A stretch of 64,000 nucleotides of DNA from Euclidia mi (GCA_944739405.2 OX123209.2:6951217-7015216), one strand, 5' to 3'. Numbered from the stretch's first letter, positions 45,689 through 56,324 are shown. The notes: generated from the letters alone by a model not told the origin. Translations and numbers: made by a program.

Positions 45689-47296
45689 TCAGTTCCGACA
45701 GCTTTCCGATTCTTCATGTGGCGAAGGGCCGGTAACGGTAACGCCTGAAGAAGTCCAGAGGACTTCTTCAGGCGTTACCGGCGGCACTAGTCCTTGGTTC
45801 GGAGGGAGATCCGGTGGCTGCACCTCTTTATGCTGCTTGTTAAGCAGCTTGTGGAAGTACGAGCGCCATCTCTCCTTCACCACGCGAGATGCGCATAATA
45901 GGTTGTCCTCAGGGTCTTTAATACAGCGACACTTAGTAATGTCCTGTGCCGCTTTGACCCTGGAGCGTGCCAACTTGTATATGAGCTTCTGCCCCTCAGA
46001 CGATTCCAGCTTGGTATAAAGCGGTTCCAAGTGGTCTCGTCTGGCTCTGGCTACAGCCCTCTTAGTGGCACGTTTGGCAGCCCTGTATGAGATTTGTCTC
46101 TGAACTGTGTCGTTCCACCACCAAGTCTCCTTGTCACACTTGCGTCCGCCCTTAGACATGCCCAGCACTGCCATCGCCGCTCCAGTGATGACCGCCTGGA
46201 TTCTATCCCACTGGCTCTGAGTTGGTTCGCCTTCAGTTGCAGCGCACTTGTCGCCGATAGCTGAGGCGAACTCCAGGGATTTGGTATCCTTGAGCAGCCA
46301 CCACCGAATTTGACGTTGACAGCGGTCTGCGTGTTTGCCTTTGTTGGGTTTCACGCGGAGGTCCATGACAAGGAGGCGGTGTTGTGCCGTGAGACTCTCA
46401 TCGGGTATGACCTTGCAGTTGGCTACCTTGCTGATATGGTGTCTCCTGGTAAGTAGAAAATCAATCTGGGTCGCGTGTCTCCCACTCTTGTAGGTGACAA
46501 GGTGTTCGGCTTTCTTTTTGAAGTACGTGTTCACAATGGCAAGGTCGGCAGCCGCACAAGTTCGGAGGATATGCTCCCCTCCGTCGTTACGGCCACCGTA
46601 GCCAAAGCCACCGTGAACACGCTCAAACTCCTCACACCCTTCACCCACATGACCGTTCAGATCACCACCCAGAATGATTCCCTGAGAGAGCGGGATTGCA
46701 CGAAGAACATCGCCAAGTTGATCCCAGAACGCCATCTTGACGGTGTCGCTGCAACCTGCTTGTGGTGCATAGGCACTTATCAAATGGGTCACAACCCCTT
46801 CAATAAGCACCCCTACAGGCATAAGCCGGTCGCTGTAACGCTTCACCTCCAAGATCCCGTCCTGAAACTCCTCGGCGAGCACAACCGCCACCCCGCTCTC
46901 CCCGCCAGTTCCACCCGTGTAGATCAGCTTGTAGCGACTCCCAATGGACCGGGATCTGCTGCCTTTCCACCGAGTCTCCTGCAGAAACGCCACAGCCACC
47001 CTCCGCCTGGAGAGTACATCAGCCAGCTCTCTCACGCGTCCGGTTAACGTGCCAATGTTCCACGATGCGAAACGGATCTTCCGGGTTGAGGCTAACGTCT
47101 TTGGCCGTGTCCACCCCTGACACGGTAGCCCTTGCCCACTTGTCACAAGAGTCGGGCGAGGCTCCTGCGCACCGTTTTGCGGCGGTGCCCTACCCGGCAC
47201 ACTGTTTCCAATTCTGTTGCTTTCCATTATTATTTTTTTTTTTTTTATTATTGACTGTTTTGCCTTTACGGGAGCGACTGCCGTCTGACCTCCCAA
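45689..47296 (-). pseudogene. RTE ORF, apurinic-type endonuclease part
   Basis: 535 codons open. Motifs of the EEP nuclease: RFASWNIGTLTGR (Asn), AFLQETRWKG (catalytic Glu), LISAYAPQAGC, IILGGDLNGHVG (Asp/Asn), IVNTYFKKKAEHLVTYKSGR, TQIDFLLTRR and SLTAQHRLLVMDL (His). A linker with ETWWWNDTVQRQI leads to the reverse transcriptase. At 45736-45780 a 21 bp segment and its exact reverse complement meet; the normal PVTPEEV is followed by out-of-frame sequence, and the true frame (HMKNRKAVGTDGVPIEA) resumes one frame away. The nuclease nicks the chromosomal target. Confidence 0.85.
45736..45780. repeat. Perfect 21 bp-arm palindrome in the RTE ORF
   Basis: CGGTAACGCCTGAAGAAGTCC, three bases, then its exact complement. 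One arm is normal RTE coding sequence, the other a fold-back copy that shifts the frame. Confidence 0.95.
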
Positions 47297-47712
47297 CCCC
47301 TAGGGAAAGCTTGCGCCAGAACCTCGTCCGTCATTCAGCAGGTGCACCGACTCGCAGGGGAGGTTGGCCTGGGTCCCGAAGAACTTGGTAGGACCCCGTA
47401 CACTCTTACATATTATATATGGATATAATTATTGTGTTCCTATTTATCTGTGTAAACTTACTATCTGTACATTCAAAGCATGCTGGAATTTTCTATTTAA
47501 TGTACATTTCCTCCTCATTTGGAGGTATCCTTATTATTCCTTATATTAACATGGGTTCCGTCCACAAATCCCAGAACCCCAGGTAGTTGGAAACGTTCAT
47601 AGTTCCTGCAAAGTAAAGGAAAGGAACGCGAAAATAAAAAAATGTACCTACGTAGTAATCTTATAAATAAATGCCAAAGTGGTGATAGTATTCTAGCTGA
47701 TCACAATCGTAA

Positions 47713-47935
47713 TATATAAAATCCTTGCGTTACTGACTGACTGACAGACACGCTACAGCCGAAACTATTGGGTGCAGGAAGCTGAAATTTGGCATGTATG
47801 TTTCTTGGAGACCGTAGGGGTGCACTAAGAAGGGATTTCCCGAAATTCCCGCGGGATCGGCCAAAACAGGTAAATTTAAAAAATGCAGGCGTAGCTGCTG
47901 GCGTCCTTTAGTACAAGATATGTTTTCTGATAAAA
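47713..47935 (-). repeat. Dispersed repeat, copy 2
   Basis: Reverse-orientation match to 43140-43378 (CCTTGCGTTACTGACTGACT ... GGCGTAGCTGCTGGCGTCC). Confidence 0.8.
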
Positions 47936-47944
47936 ATATTTCTT

Positions 47945-48103
47945 AAAACACCTACGTTTTTAAAAGGTAAATCACAATTGCCAGATTTATCTTTAATTAA
48001 AGATAAAGAGTTAGCAACAAAACGTGTCCACATTGAAAGACTCATTGGTTTAACCAAAACTTATAAAATTTTGAAGTCTGAATTAGACCATAGTTACAAG
48101 TAA
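47945..48103 (+). pseudogene. ISL2EU/Harbinger-like transposase C-terminus
   Basis: A 52-codon plus frame: TPTFLKGKSQL, then KELATKRVHIERLIGLTKTY and a stop at 48103. 'PPFL.G+.Q......A..R.H(V/I)ER.I...K.Y+IL' closes the DDE_Tnp_4 domain of ISL2EU elements; the final Glu of the triad is in HIER. Upstream the dispersed repeat takes over, so only the tail is left. A YqaJ-like nuclease on the opposite strand ends facing it, which is the known ISL2EU gene pair. Confidence 0.65.
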
Positions 48104-49048
48104 AACCTATTGCAAGTAAAATATTTTTTGTATGTTTCATGTGTTGTAACTTTAGAGAAAGTATCATGAAGAAAAATAAAACAAATAAATGTTATTAATA
48201 ATGTGGTTTTATTAAATTTAAATAATTTTTGTACATGTATTTATCAAGAACTGCCGGTTCGAGGTAATGCACATAAAAATTGATTAATGATGTTAACATC
48301 ATTGATGAATGCCTCATCTAATGTGATAAATAACACCTTCATGTCTTCAAAGGTGTAAATTATAAAATTGCAATATTTTCTATTGGTGCAGTAGAGCTGT
48401 CGTTGCACATTGTAATAACATGGATGGTCTTTTTTCAGCCGATTTTCTCCATCAACATTTTCTATGTATGGGACACATGAGGTGACTATCTGATTAATTT
48501 ATTTATGTCTCGAAACATATGGACATTTGACTTCAACAACTGATTTTTCACCTATGATTAATTTTGAAGTCTGAATTAGACCATAGTTACAAGTAAAACC
48601 TATTGCAAGTAAAATATTTTTTGTATGTTTCATGTGTTGTAACTTTAGAGAAAGTATCATGAAGAAAAATAAAACAAATAAATGTTATTAATAATGTGGT
48701 TTTATTAAATTTAAATAATTTTTGTACATGTATTTATCAAGAACTGCCGGTTCGAGGTAATGCACATAAAAATTGATTAATGATGTTAACATCATTGATG
48801 AATGCCTCATCTAATGTGATAAATAACACCTTCATGTCTTCAAAGGTGTAAATTATAAAATTGCAATATTTTCTATTGGTGCAGTAGAGCTGTCGTTGCA
48901 CATTGTAATAACATGGATGGTCTTTTTTCAGCCGATTTTCTCCATCAACATTTTCTATGTATGGGACACATGAGGTGACTATCTGATTAATTTATTTATG
49001 TCTCGAAACATATGGACATTTGACTTCAACAACTGATTTTTCACCTAT
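48069..49048. repeat. 493 bp tandem duplication
   Basis: 48069-48555 is repeated at 48562-49048, apparently without a change by eye. It spans the transposase tail, the gap and the C-terminal part of the YqaJ-like gene, so it arose after this element was in place, and recently. Confidence 0.9.
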
Positions 49049-49235
49049 TAATCCATCAGGCGATGCTGCGAGAAATGGATATTATTTAGAAATAAATATG
49101 TCACATTTCTGCACAATTAAATAGCAATTGTCTTCATAATTTTTTATTGCTATGGGTTAATATCTATATATCTTCCCATGACTTATTGCCCTAGTTTGGA
49201 TTGGATTTGGTGCCAAAATTTTTCTTATTAGGCCA
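48243..49235 (-). pseudogene. YqaJ-like nuclease of an ISL2EU element
   Basis: Minus strand: RKILAPNPIQTRAISHGKIY, then PFLAASPDGLIGEKSVVEVK and CPYVSRHK (about 49075-49000), then in the duplicated part IENVDGENRLKKDHPCYYNV and QRQLYCTNRKYCNFIIYTFE. 'FL.ASPDGLI....VE(I/V)KCP' is the metal-binding centre (Asp...Glu-x-Lys) of YqaJ/lambda-exonuclease-type nucleases, which ISL2EU transposons carry as a second gene. There are stops at two places before PFLAAS and one after VSRHK. The C-terminal half occurs twice because of the 493 bp duplication. Confidence 0.7.
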
Positions 49236-49253
49236 CTTTTTCCTGAAGATGTG

Positions 49254-49727
49254 CTATGGCACACTGCATGATAGTCTTTTTTGAACAGCGTAAAGGTGGA
49301 CAATCGAAGTTTTCCAAGTTAGGACTTTGTTGCCAAGATTGCTTTTTCCATTCGACCTCATCTGCATCCGATTCATCATCTGATGAAGAAGAAAAGTCTG
49401 AAAATTTGGGATTTCTCCGGCTGAATCAGACACAGATGACTGAAATCTTGCAGTTTCCAATGGAGAATTTTGAACATCTGCTCTAGATATAGACGGTTGA
49501 GATAAATTTGCTAGGCCGGGACTTTCTTGTACTTGTTCCGATGCTGAGCTAATCAGAGCATCTTCACCTAATAACACAGAAAGCAAGTCTGAATCTTCAA
49601 CGCACTCGGTATCTGTCACTTCTTCATCATCTTCAGATAAAGAGAAATCTGGTATACCGAATAGCTTTTCAAGCTCTTCTTCTACTAGCTTGTCCGCCAA
49701 TACTTGTCTTCGCTTACTCATTGTCAA
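49254..49727 (-). CDS. Acidic ORF, possible transposon N-terminal protein
   Basis: 157 codons from an ATG at 49721 or 49727: MSKRRQVLADKLVEEELEKL, then an acidic segment (SLSEDDEEVTDTECVEDSD) and a Ser-rich linker. Such a start resembles the N-termini of some piggyBac transposases, but the frame runs directly into the YqaJ-like region (shared direction, about 20 bp apart) and might be its N-terminal extension. No catalytic motif. The related piggyBac core at 51.3 kb is in the wrong order to belong to it. Confidence 0.35.
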   Translation of the reverse strand: MTMSKRRQVLADKLVEEELEKLFGIPDFSLSEDDEEVTDTECVEDSDLLSVLLGEDALISSASEQVQESPGLANLSQPSISRADVQNSPLETARFQSSVSDSAGEIPNFQTFLLHQMMNRMQMRSNGKSNLGNKVLTWKTSIVHLYAVQKRLSCSVP

Positions 49728-50141
49728 AGAAAATATGAAAAGTAAAGATTACTTATACATTTCTATGCAAATCTAAAACAAACCGGACAAGTGCAATGGT
49801 AATGTTAACTGGTAATGGCATATATGTTGCCACAATGTTCGGAGCCAATTTTGAGATCAATTAGTAGTTATTGTTAGAAAAAGTATAGTAAAGCATAAAT
49901 ATAATACAATTTACTTTACAATAAATATAAAATCGTACCCTGGCTACGTCGCAATATGAAGATATTCTTGGATTTTTATACAGATCGTCAACTGATGATT
50001 TTTTTTTAATAACTCCGTGCAAATATTTTACAATTGTCAAATGTGTCAATCTTTATTTTTTTTTTAAATTCTGTGATGCGTTCATTATCACACAGAGTTG
50101 GTACTTTTTAAGTAGTAGTATTGCCGTACAAGAAAAAGAAA

Positions 50142-50400
50142 TTAAAATGTTGGTGGCATAAATATTGCCACCACCAGTAAAAGGGTTAACATTCGAAACA
50201 GTTGTTCTGAATAACAAACTGTCGTAATCGTACGATATGAAACCGAAACGTACGAAAACTGAGTTATCGTGACATTCTGAATCGACCTGCTGGTTAGAGA
50301 ACGTCCGCCTAGGTCTTCCCCTTCGTCCTGTGGCATTCATACTTGTCTTAGTCAGTATTTCGTCATCCATCCTCTCCAAGTGCCCAAACCATCGTCTAAA
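50142..50400 (-). pseudogene. RTE-type LINE C-terminal fragment
   Basis: FRRWFGHLERMDDEILTKTS then GRRGRPRRTF: the 'RRW.GH.ERM......GRR.RGRP++' end of an RTE protein. About 40 codons are recognisable; flanked by unrelated pieces. Confidence 0.6.
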
Positions 50401-50439
50401 TACTAATATATGACAAACAAACTCACCTCTTTGATAATG

Positions 50440-51125
50440 ACTGAAAGTCTATCTGCTGTGACATTAGAGCCAGAAAAATAGAATGCTATTGGTTGTTTCC
50501 AAGCTTTTCGAAACTTCAATAGCCATAAAAGTTAAAGCTTTGCTAGCTATTTCAACTGTTCGACCCTGGCCAGCATGATCTTGGTAGCCATCGATCTGGT
50601 CAAGTTTAATGTTGTAGCTCAGGTTCTTTCTAATAGACATTTCGTCAAAGGCTATACACAAATTATCATTAGCACTTCGTTTCTCTGTGATATCTTTACT
50701 GGTTTGTAAAATTTGGAAATTTATTCCACAACTCATAGGTATTTTATTTAGTAATACCTTTAAAGAACAAATACTAGGTAAACAAAATAGCCTTCTGAGT
50801 AGCCTGTAGCATGAGCTGGATTTTTTATAAATGCTCAAGGCTAGAACTTTGTCATCCAGTGTCCACCTCCGTCCAGCTAGCTTCTTCGAGGTATTTTGTA
50901 ACTGGCTTTGTAATAACAAATAAAAAGAGCTATTTTATTTACTTTTGATCATGTCATTAACTGCACTATCAGATTGCAGACAGTTTAGTATGTTACCGTT
51001 TGGCATTATCACATTTTTTAATTTTCTTCGAAGTCGCAGGATTTCTATTGCATTCTTTCTGCATCTTTTATATAATTTTTGCTTTCTTGGTGTTTATTTG
51101 ACATAGGATTTAACACCCATTTCTT
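50440..51125 (-). pseudogene. P-element/THAP9-like transposase fragment
   Basis: Minus strand: TPRKQKLYKRCRKNAIEIL with a leucine/basic coiled segment, one stop at about 50935, then KKLAGRRWTLDDKVLALSIY, CYRLLRRLFCLPSICSLKVL and IAFDEMSIRKNLSYNIKLDQ (about 50660-50600) with GRTVEIASKALTFMAIEV. 'GRR.T..DK.LALS(I/L)YK.S...YR.L...F.LP' and 'FDEM.I...L.YN' are the coiled-coil to RNase H-like transition of P-type transposases; the Asp in FDEM is a catalytic residue. The THAP finger and the C-terminus are not contiguous here. Truncated. Confidence 0.7.
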
Positions 51126-51249
51126 CAATTATCACCTTGGTTTTCTGTAAGAACACAAATTTTTATAACTTTATACATATATATATTACATAGCATATGT
51201 TTATAGGTAATAAATAAAGTTATCAAAGTAGCCAACACAAGCTTTTCGT

Positions 51250-51860
51250 TTTATAGTTTTACACAAACCAATCACAGCTTTAGCTCCCCAACCAAAAGTC
51301 ATTTCCGTAGAACTGAATTCTAGGTTGCGAAAGCTCTCTTCACCGCAATACAAAAAAAAATATCGTATATTATACCGGATACGCCTGCCCTTACAAAATT
51401 TTTAAATCCCCATTTGCGGGGCTTTTGTGGATTATAATGTTCCTTGCGGCTTTGCGGCCCTTATACAGAATAGTCATTTCATCGACGCTGTATCAACTTT
51501 CTTCCTCCACTTTCAAACAATTCAGACGAATCTTTTCAATAAAAGGTCTTATTTTAAAATATGGATCTGAGTCTACAATTGAATTATCAGCAAAATGTAG
51601 AAATCTACGTATTTGTTGGTATCTTTTTAGAGTCATTGTATCTGCTATGAAACCACATCTAGTTCTCGTAGCCCAGTAGTCTAAATATGAGGGGGCAGAT
51701 ATTATTCCTATCATGAGTTTTATGGATAAGAAATCACGGATATCTTCTTTAGTAACATTTATAGAACGACCGGTCTATTCCACTGAGTACACATTAGTGT
51801 TGAGAACTATATCATCTATAATTTCCTCTGCATGAACTGATAAACCATAATTTTATTATT
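51250..51860 (-). pseudogene. piggyBac-like transposase fragment
   Basis: Minus strand: LMIGIISAPSYLDYWATRTR, TLKRYQQIRRFLHFADNSIV (51714-51600), YFKIRPFIEKIRLNC, then in a shifted frame SVDEMTILYKGRKAARNIII with HKSPANGDLKIL (about 51490-51395), and AVIGLCKTIKRKACVGYFDN near 51270. This is DDE_Tnp_1_7: the Asp in VDE is the first catalytic acid and FDN lies where the second is found. Several breaks, N- and C-terminal parts missing. Confidence 0.7.
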
Positions 51861-51929
51861 TAGTACTCCATTCAAGTGTAATATTTAATATACTACTGTT
51901 TGTTGTCCTTAATAAAAAAAAAAAAACCA

Positions 51930-52656
51930 GTTTATAGTCTACTGGTAAACAGGTTTATTCGTGAACGACTTAATATGTTCACCGTTCACGACAATTCATA
52001 ACTCACGATAGTCACGATCACGAACGAACGAGCGACGCACGACCCGAGTCCGAATAAACACGAGTCACGAGCTAACCCGAAGTGCCTCCGAGGGCGCGCC
52101 GCGCGGCGCGATGAGAGTTTTCAAAATGCAATAATTATGCGTCGATGACAAACTATTCTCGTCCTCTACACACGTGCAAAATTTTGAATATGACTATCTC
52201 TCTTTCACCCGGCATGTGCACGTGCTAACGTAAAACGAACTTCACTTACGGCGGATGGCTGAATTTGGACTCTATTTAAATGAATTGATCTTTACTAAAG
52301 AAATGTTTCCATTTAGTTTGATTACGTTACGACGTAAATGTTTAGTTTGTTTTGAATTTCTCTATGTGCTAATTTGAAAACTCTTCATAGTAGATACTGT
52401 TGTGTGATTCTTGTGTAAATAAAACTTTCAGTGAAAATTATTTCAGTTTTGAAAATACTTTTAAATACCTAATTGAAAAGTTGAGTGCTGTGTAAATAAA
52501 ACTTTTTTATAATTATGTCTATTATGTGTGTACCTAGAAACATATTCTCTTAGTGAGTGTTTCGACTAGATTTGATTGGACAACAATTGTCATTGTAAAT
52601 AATTATTTACAATGACAATTGTTGGGTAGTAATTACTAATAAGTATTTGTATTCAT
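51930..52656 (+). promoter_or_regulatory. Possible 5' end and leader of a hAT element
   Basis: CAGTTTATAGTCTACTGGTA after an A run could be the left terminal repeat of the hAT copy whose BED finger starts at 52657; the GC-rich part (52030-52110) would be its promoter. A 20 bp-arm palindrome is at 52581-52624. No right end was found. Confidence 0.3.
52581..52624. repeat. Perfect palindrome, 20 bp arms
   Basis: CAACAATTGTCATTGTAAAT, AATT, then the exact complement. Confidence 0.95.
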
Positions 52657-52972
52657 CATGTCGGCCCGTAAAAACAGTAGTGCTATATGGCATCACTTTG
52701 AAAAAGACAGTCAATTTTTCAAAGGAACGTGTAACCAGTGTAAAGAAGTTTTAAATTACAATTCCTCCATTGCCAATTTAAAAAGTCATTCGCAGAAATC
52801 ATCCTTCTGTTTATTTATCGGCTTTCGGGACTGATGATGACCAACCCCGTCATTCTTCTCAAACTTATGAGAAGGAAACTCGTCACGATTCGCTAGCAGA
52901 ACCAACGCCAGGTCCTTCGACTACTTCGAGTTCTTCAACCGAAAATCGACCATCATTGTGCGTAAGTGGCGA
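52657..52972 (+). pseudogene. hAT BED zinc finger, frameshifted and truncated
   Basis: ATG 52657: SAIWHHFEKDSQFFKGTCNQ, CKEVLNYNSSIANLKSH, the BED finger of hAT transposases (W..F...........C..C......SS..NL..H). A one-base change after NLKSH shifts the frame; RRNHPSVYLSAFGTDDDQ and a Ser/Thr-rich linker continue in the other frame to about 52970. There an I-like LINE takes over and the RNase H-like core is missing. The finger would bind the transposon ends. Confidence 0.75.
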
Positions 52973-55298
52973 CTTGATTGACGCCGACTACTCATACCAC
53001 CTTAGCTCCTTCCAGAAAGCCATTAGTTGGCTGGTGTCGTTCAAAGCCTCACACATGGTTCTGGAGTTGTTCAGCAGCTTTGATCGCTCACACTTGTGCA
53101 GTGCAGAATGACGTGAGCGGGTGTTGCTTCGGTTTCCTTGCAGCCCCTGCACAGTGGGCTGTCCGTAACGCCTATGTTGAATAGGTGCTTGTTGAGTGGA
53201 CAGTGGCCGGTTATTACGCCCGTCAGATGCTTAAGAGCTTTTCTATTAGAATGCAGCAGCTTGTGCGAGAGTCGCTTGTTCAAGCAGGGGATAGCATCTT
53301 TTGTTTGTCTGCATTCTTTTATGTCTGCCCACTGTTTTTCGTGTTCATGTGCGGTTCTCTCGCGTAGCCACGTTTTGAGTTTGGCTTTGCGTTATGTTGC
53401 TGGTATCGGTACAATCGGTTCGGGTCCCATTATCATTGTGTCCGATCCTCGCCGTGCCAGTTGGTCTGCGGCGTAACGCAGCATAACCCGATTCTTCTCT
53501 GCAATCTATTGCAGCTCTGGGTGGCATTCCATGAGGGCGCTGTTAAAGCAGTTGCTGCCGAGAGCTTGTAGTACAGAGACACTGTCCGTGATAATGCGTA
53601 TAGACAAGTCACTTACGTTCCTAGACGCGATTGCTGTTGCGGCTCTTGTTATCCCAACACACTCGGCTTGGAATATGGTGTTAAGAGTGCCAAGGGATGT
53701 TGAGATGTTGATATTTAAGTCATGGGAGAATACGCCCGCACCTGACCCATACTTCGTTTTTGAGCCGTCTGTGTATACTCTGACTTCGTGTATACCAGAG
53801 CTGTCTTTGTGTTCCTCCTGAAATTGGATGCGATATTTTTTGTCAAAGACAAAAGTTTTAGAGATGAGATCGCAAGTGGCCTCTAGCATCGGGATCTCTT
53901 TGGTTAAGGTCCCTTTTAGGCGTGCGTGGGTAATTCGATCATCCTTTCTCCACAGCCCGAGCTTGTCTAGACGGATTGCTGCAGCGCCAGCTTCCTGCTG
54001 GATCATTAGGTGCACCGGTCTTAGGTCCAATAGTATCTCCGAGGCGGCTGTTGGGGTGGTCTTCATGCAGCCTGTTGTGACCAAGCAGAAGCGTTGAAGG
54101 CTCTGTAGCTTGTTTGTGATTGTGTTTAGTTGCGTGCGTGGCTACCACACTACTGCACCATATGTAAGCATGGGGCGTATAATGGCAGTGTAGATCCACA
54201 GGGTGATTGATGGTTTGAGACCCCATTTTTTGCCTATGATTCTCCGACATTGCCAGAAGATTGTGCATGCTTTTGTTGTTTTTGTGCTGATGTGCTCCCC
54301 AGTTTAGCTTATGGTCAAGTCTTACGCCCAAGTACTTGACTTCATTCGATAGGGTAAAGCTATAAGCGATAGGCTAGCTCCGTTCCAAAGAGTTTTGGTG
54401 TTTTGCACATATGGGTTTTCCTTTTGTTGGTGAAAAGTACTAGCTCCGTTTTGTTGGGGTTAACCGTCAGTTCATGTTGGTTGCACCATTCCTCCATGAT
54501 CCTGATGGCTGCTTGCATCCGATTGCGGATCGTGTCTTCTGAGTCACCTTTGATCAGGATGGTAATGTCGTCTGCATAGCCGACCGTGAAGAATCGTCTG
54601 TCGTTTAAGTTCCGTAACAGATCGTCCACCACAATGTTCCACAACAGGGGTGAGAGTACACCTCCCTGAGGGCAGCCTTTTGCAACTATGCCCCTCGTGG
54701 TGGAGTTTACCGTGAATTGTATTGCCCTCTGTTTCAGCAGTTGATCAATCGAGCCACTAAGGGTTTGCTCAACTCCGAACGTTTCGAGGGCCCGGCTATT
54801 ATTATATATTTCTATGTCATTGAAGGCCCCCAGTGTCATTAACTTGTTGGTAAGCGCTGTTTCAATGGTTCCCACAACGGAATGCAGCGCCGATTCAGTT
54901 GACCTGCCATTTCTGTAGGCGTGTTGATGTGGGTGTAGTGGCTTGCGCAGTAATGCGCCCTCACGGAGGTATCGGTCCGTAAGTCTCTCCAGCGTTTTCA
55001 GTAAGAAGGAGGTCAAGCTGGTGGGTCTATGTGCTATTGAGGCCCTGTAGATGTCGAGCAGGTGCGGCACAATCGTTGTGCATCCCCATTGTAGGAATGC
55101 TGGTATGATTTCATCCAGGCCTGCGGATTAGAATGCCTGGAAACTCTCTATTGCCCATTTCAGCCGGTCTGTGGTGACCACATTTTCGGCTACCAGCCAG
55201 TCTGTTTGGGTCGGTGGTCTGTAGTCTGACTTGTCCCACAGACGGTCATTGGTTACTTCACAACCTGGGGGGAAGTAAGTTTCGCCGTCATCGTCCAC
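52973..55298 (-). pseudogene. LINE with reverse transcriptase and RNase H (I/LOA-like)
   Basis: Minus strand: PPTQTDWLVAENVVTTDRLK near 55200, a deletion between DIYRASIA and RPTSLTSFLLKTLERLTDRY (about 55020), HQHAYRNGRSTESALHSVVG, TLGAFNDIEIYNNSRALETF, GCPQGGVLSPLLWNIVVDDL, FTVGYADDITILIKG (active site intact), NPNKTELVLFTNKRK to 54360. After frame changes comes an RNase H: VRVYTDGSKTKYGSGAGVFS, FQAECVGITRAATAI, IRIITDSVSVLQALG (D, E, D visible). The last piece (53283-53071) has GHCPLNKHLFNIGV and CRGCKETEATPAHVILHC. RNase H after reverse transcriptase places it among I/LOA-like LINEs, distinct from the other LINEs here. The endonuclease is absent (5' truncated near 55298). Confidence 0.75.
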
Positions 55299-55482
55299 TG
55301 AATCGCAGCATAATCATAGTTCAGAGAGTTCAGAGTCAGAAAATGCAACCATGCCAGGTATAAGTTATAAGGGCATATTAGTTAATGAAATCGCTCCTAA
55401 TAAAAACGCTACTGAAACCGCTACCACTCGCACCACACGTTTTGGTCGAGCGATAAGGCGCCCAGTAAGGTTTAATATATAA
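55299..55482 (+). pseudogene. Gypsy-type pol C-terminal tail
   Basis: Plus frame: HNHSSESSESENATM, a short linker, then TTRFGRAIRRPVRFNI and a stop at 55482. 'R.GR.I+.P.RF' at the very end is usual for insect Gypsy pol. Everything upstream was replaced by the LINE. The 3' LTR is at 56338. Confidence 0.5.
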
Positions 55483-55747
55483 TAATATTATAAACTTTGT
55501 AGGCATGGTGTTAAATTTCATTCACGTAAAATATAAGTATTGTACTGCACCTGGTGCCTAGGTATTCGAAATGTCGAAACATTATGGATGCATGTTGTTG
55601 ATTATGCATTTACCTATAATATTGTAGGTAACAAGAATTGGCCTTTGGACTTGTTCATTAGGCAATATATACACATCAAACCCATGTTGCAAATTAATTT
55701 CGTTCATTTACTTTTGAAAAGTACGCAGTCTAGTATCATTCGGAACA

Positions 55748-55943
55748 ATGGGTAAAACCCAAAGTAAAGATCAAGTTATCATTGCCAGACTCCCTGGGCT
55801 AACGTATCAGATATTGAGAAGCAATTATCTCAGTTCAATATGATATTAGTGGCAGTTTTAGGAATTTTGAGTATCATCATTTTGTATTTCGTTTATAAGA
55901 AGTGTAATGCTAGAAGCAAGAACTGGATAAATGTTTATTTATC
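55748..55943 (+). pseudogene. Possible third ORF of the Gypsy-type element (membrane peptide)
   Basis: ATG 55748 gives MGKTQSKDQVIIARLPG (Gly-2 as in N-myristoylated proteins), stopped at about 55841. The next frame carries QLSQFN and a hydrophobic helix (MILVAVLGILSIIILYFVYK) followed by KKCNARSKNW. Together this resembles the short lipid- and membrane-anchored third ORF I have seen in some insect Gypsy elements. Position between pol and the polypurine tract fits. One frameshift; function unknown. Confidence 0.4.
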
Positions 55944-55947
55944 CATC

Positions 55948-55997
55948 AATCGGTGATGCAGCCAACATTTGTTTAAATGTTGGCTGCATCACCGATT
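55948..55997. repeat. Perfect palindrome, 23 bp arms
   Basis: AATCGGTGATGCAGCCAACA... (55948-55970) and its exact complement (55975-55997) across GTTT. Confidence 0.95.
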
Positions 55998-56324
55998 AAC
56001 GAAAGTATTCAAACAGTGTCGAGACCAATTCCACTGTCCAACGTCGTTATCACCTAGAAGTAAGGTATGATAATATAGTTAATAAATAGGTTTAAGAAAG
56101 TCAACTTAGTTTTATCATGTTAACGTGTATATTTCAACATTCCAGAACATTACGTGCACTCCAATGTAACATGAAACAATATGTTATCACCGCAAAGTGA
56201 ATCGGCTACGTCACACATTAGGCCAGCGACACATGGGAATGCACAATATTTTATTTTTTTATCGTTTGTTATATTAAAAGATTAGATAGATATAGAAGCT
56301 TAAGATATATATATTTTTTTAATT

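Larger units (their letters stand above)
44232..47397 (-). mobile_element. Full-length RTE LINE with 16 bp target duplication
   Basis: GTATACTCTTACATAT (44216-44231) and GTACACTCTTACATAT (47398-47413) flank it with one mismatch. The minus-strand 3' end is GGATGATGATGATGA, the usual RTE short-repeat tail. At 3.17 kb it has the normal length for the clade. Coding parts are 45689-47296 and 44248-45645; three lesions are described there. Confidence 0.9.

Noticed and set aside
44720..47391. Long plus-strand frames over the RTE element
   Set aside because: They are antisense to clear endonuclease and reverse transcriptase motifs.
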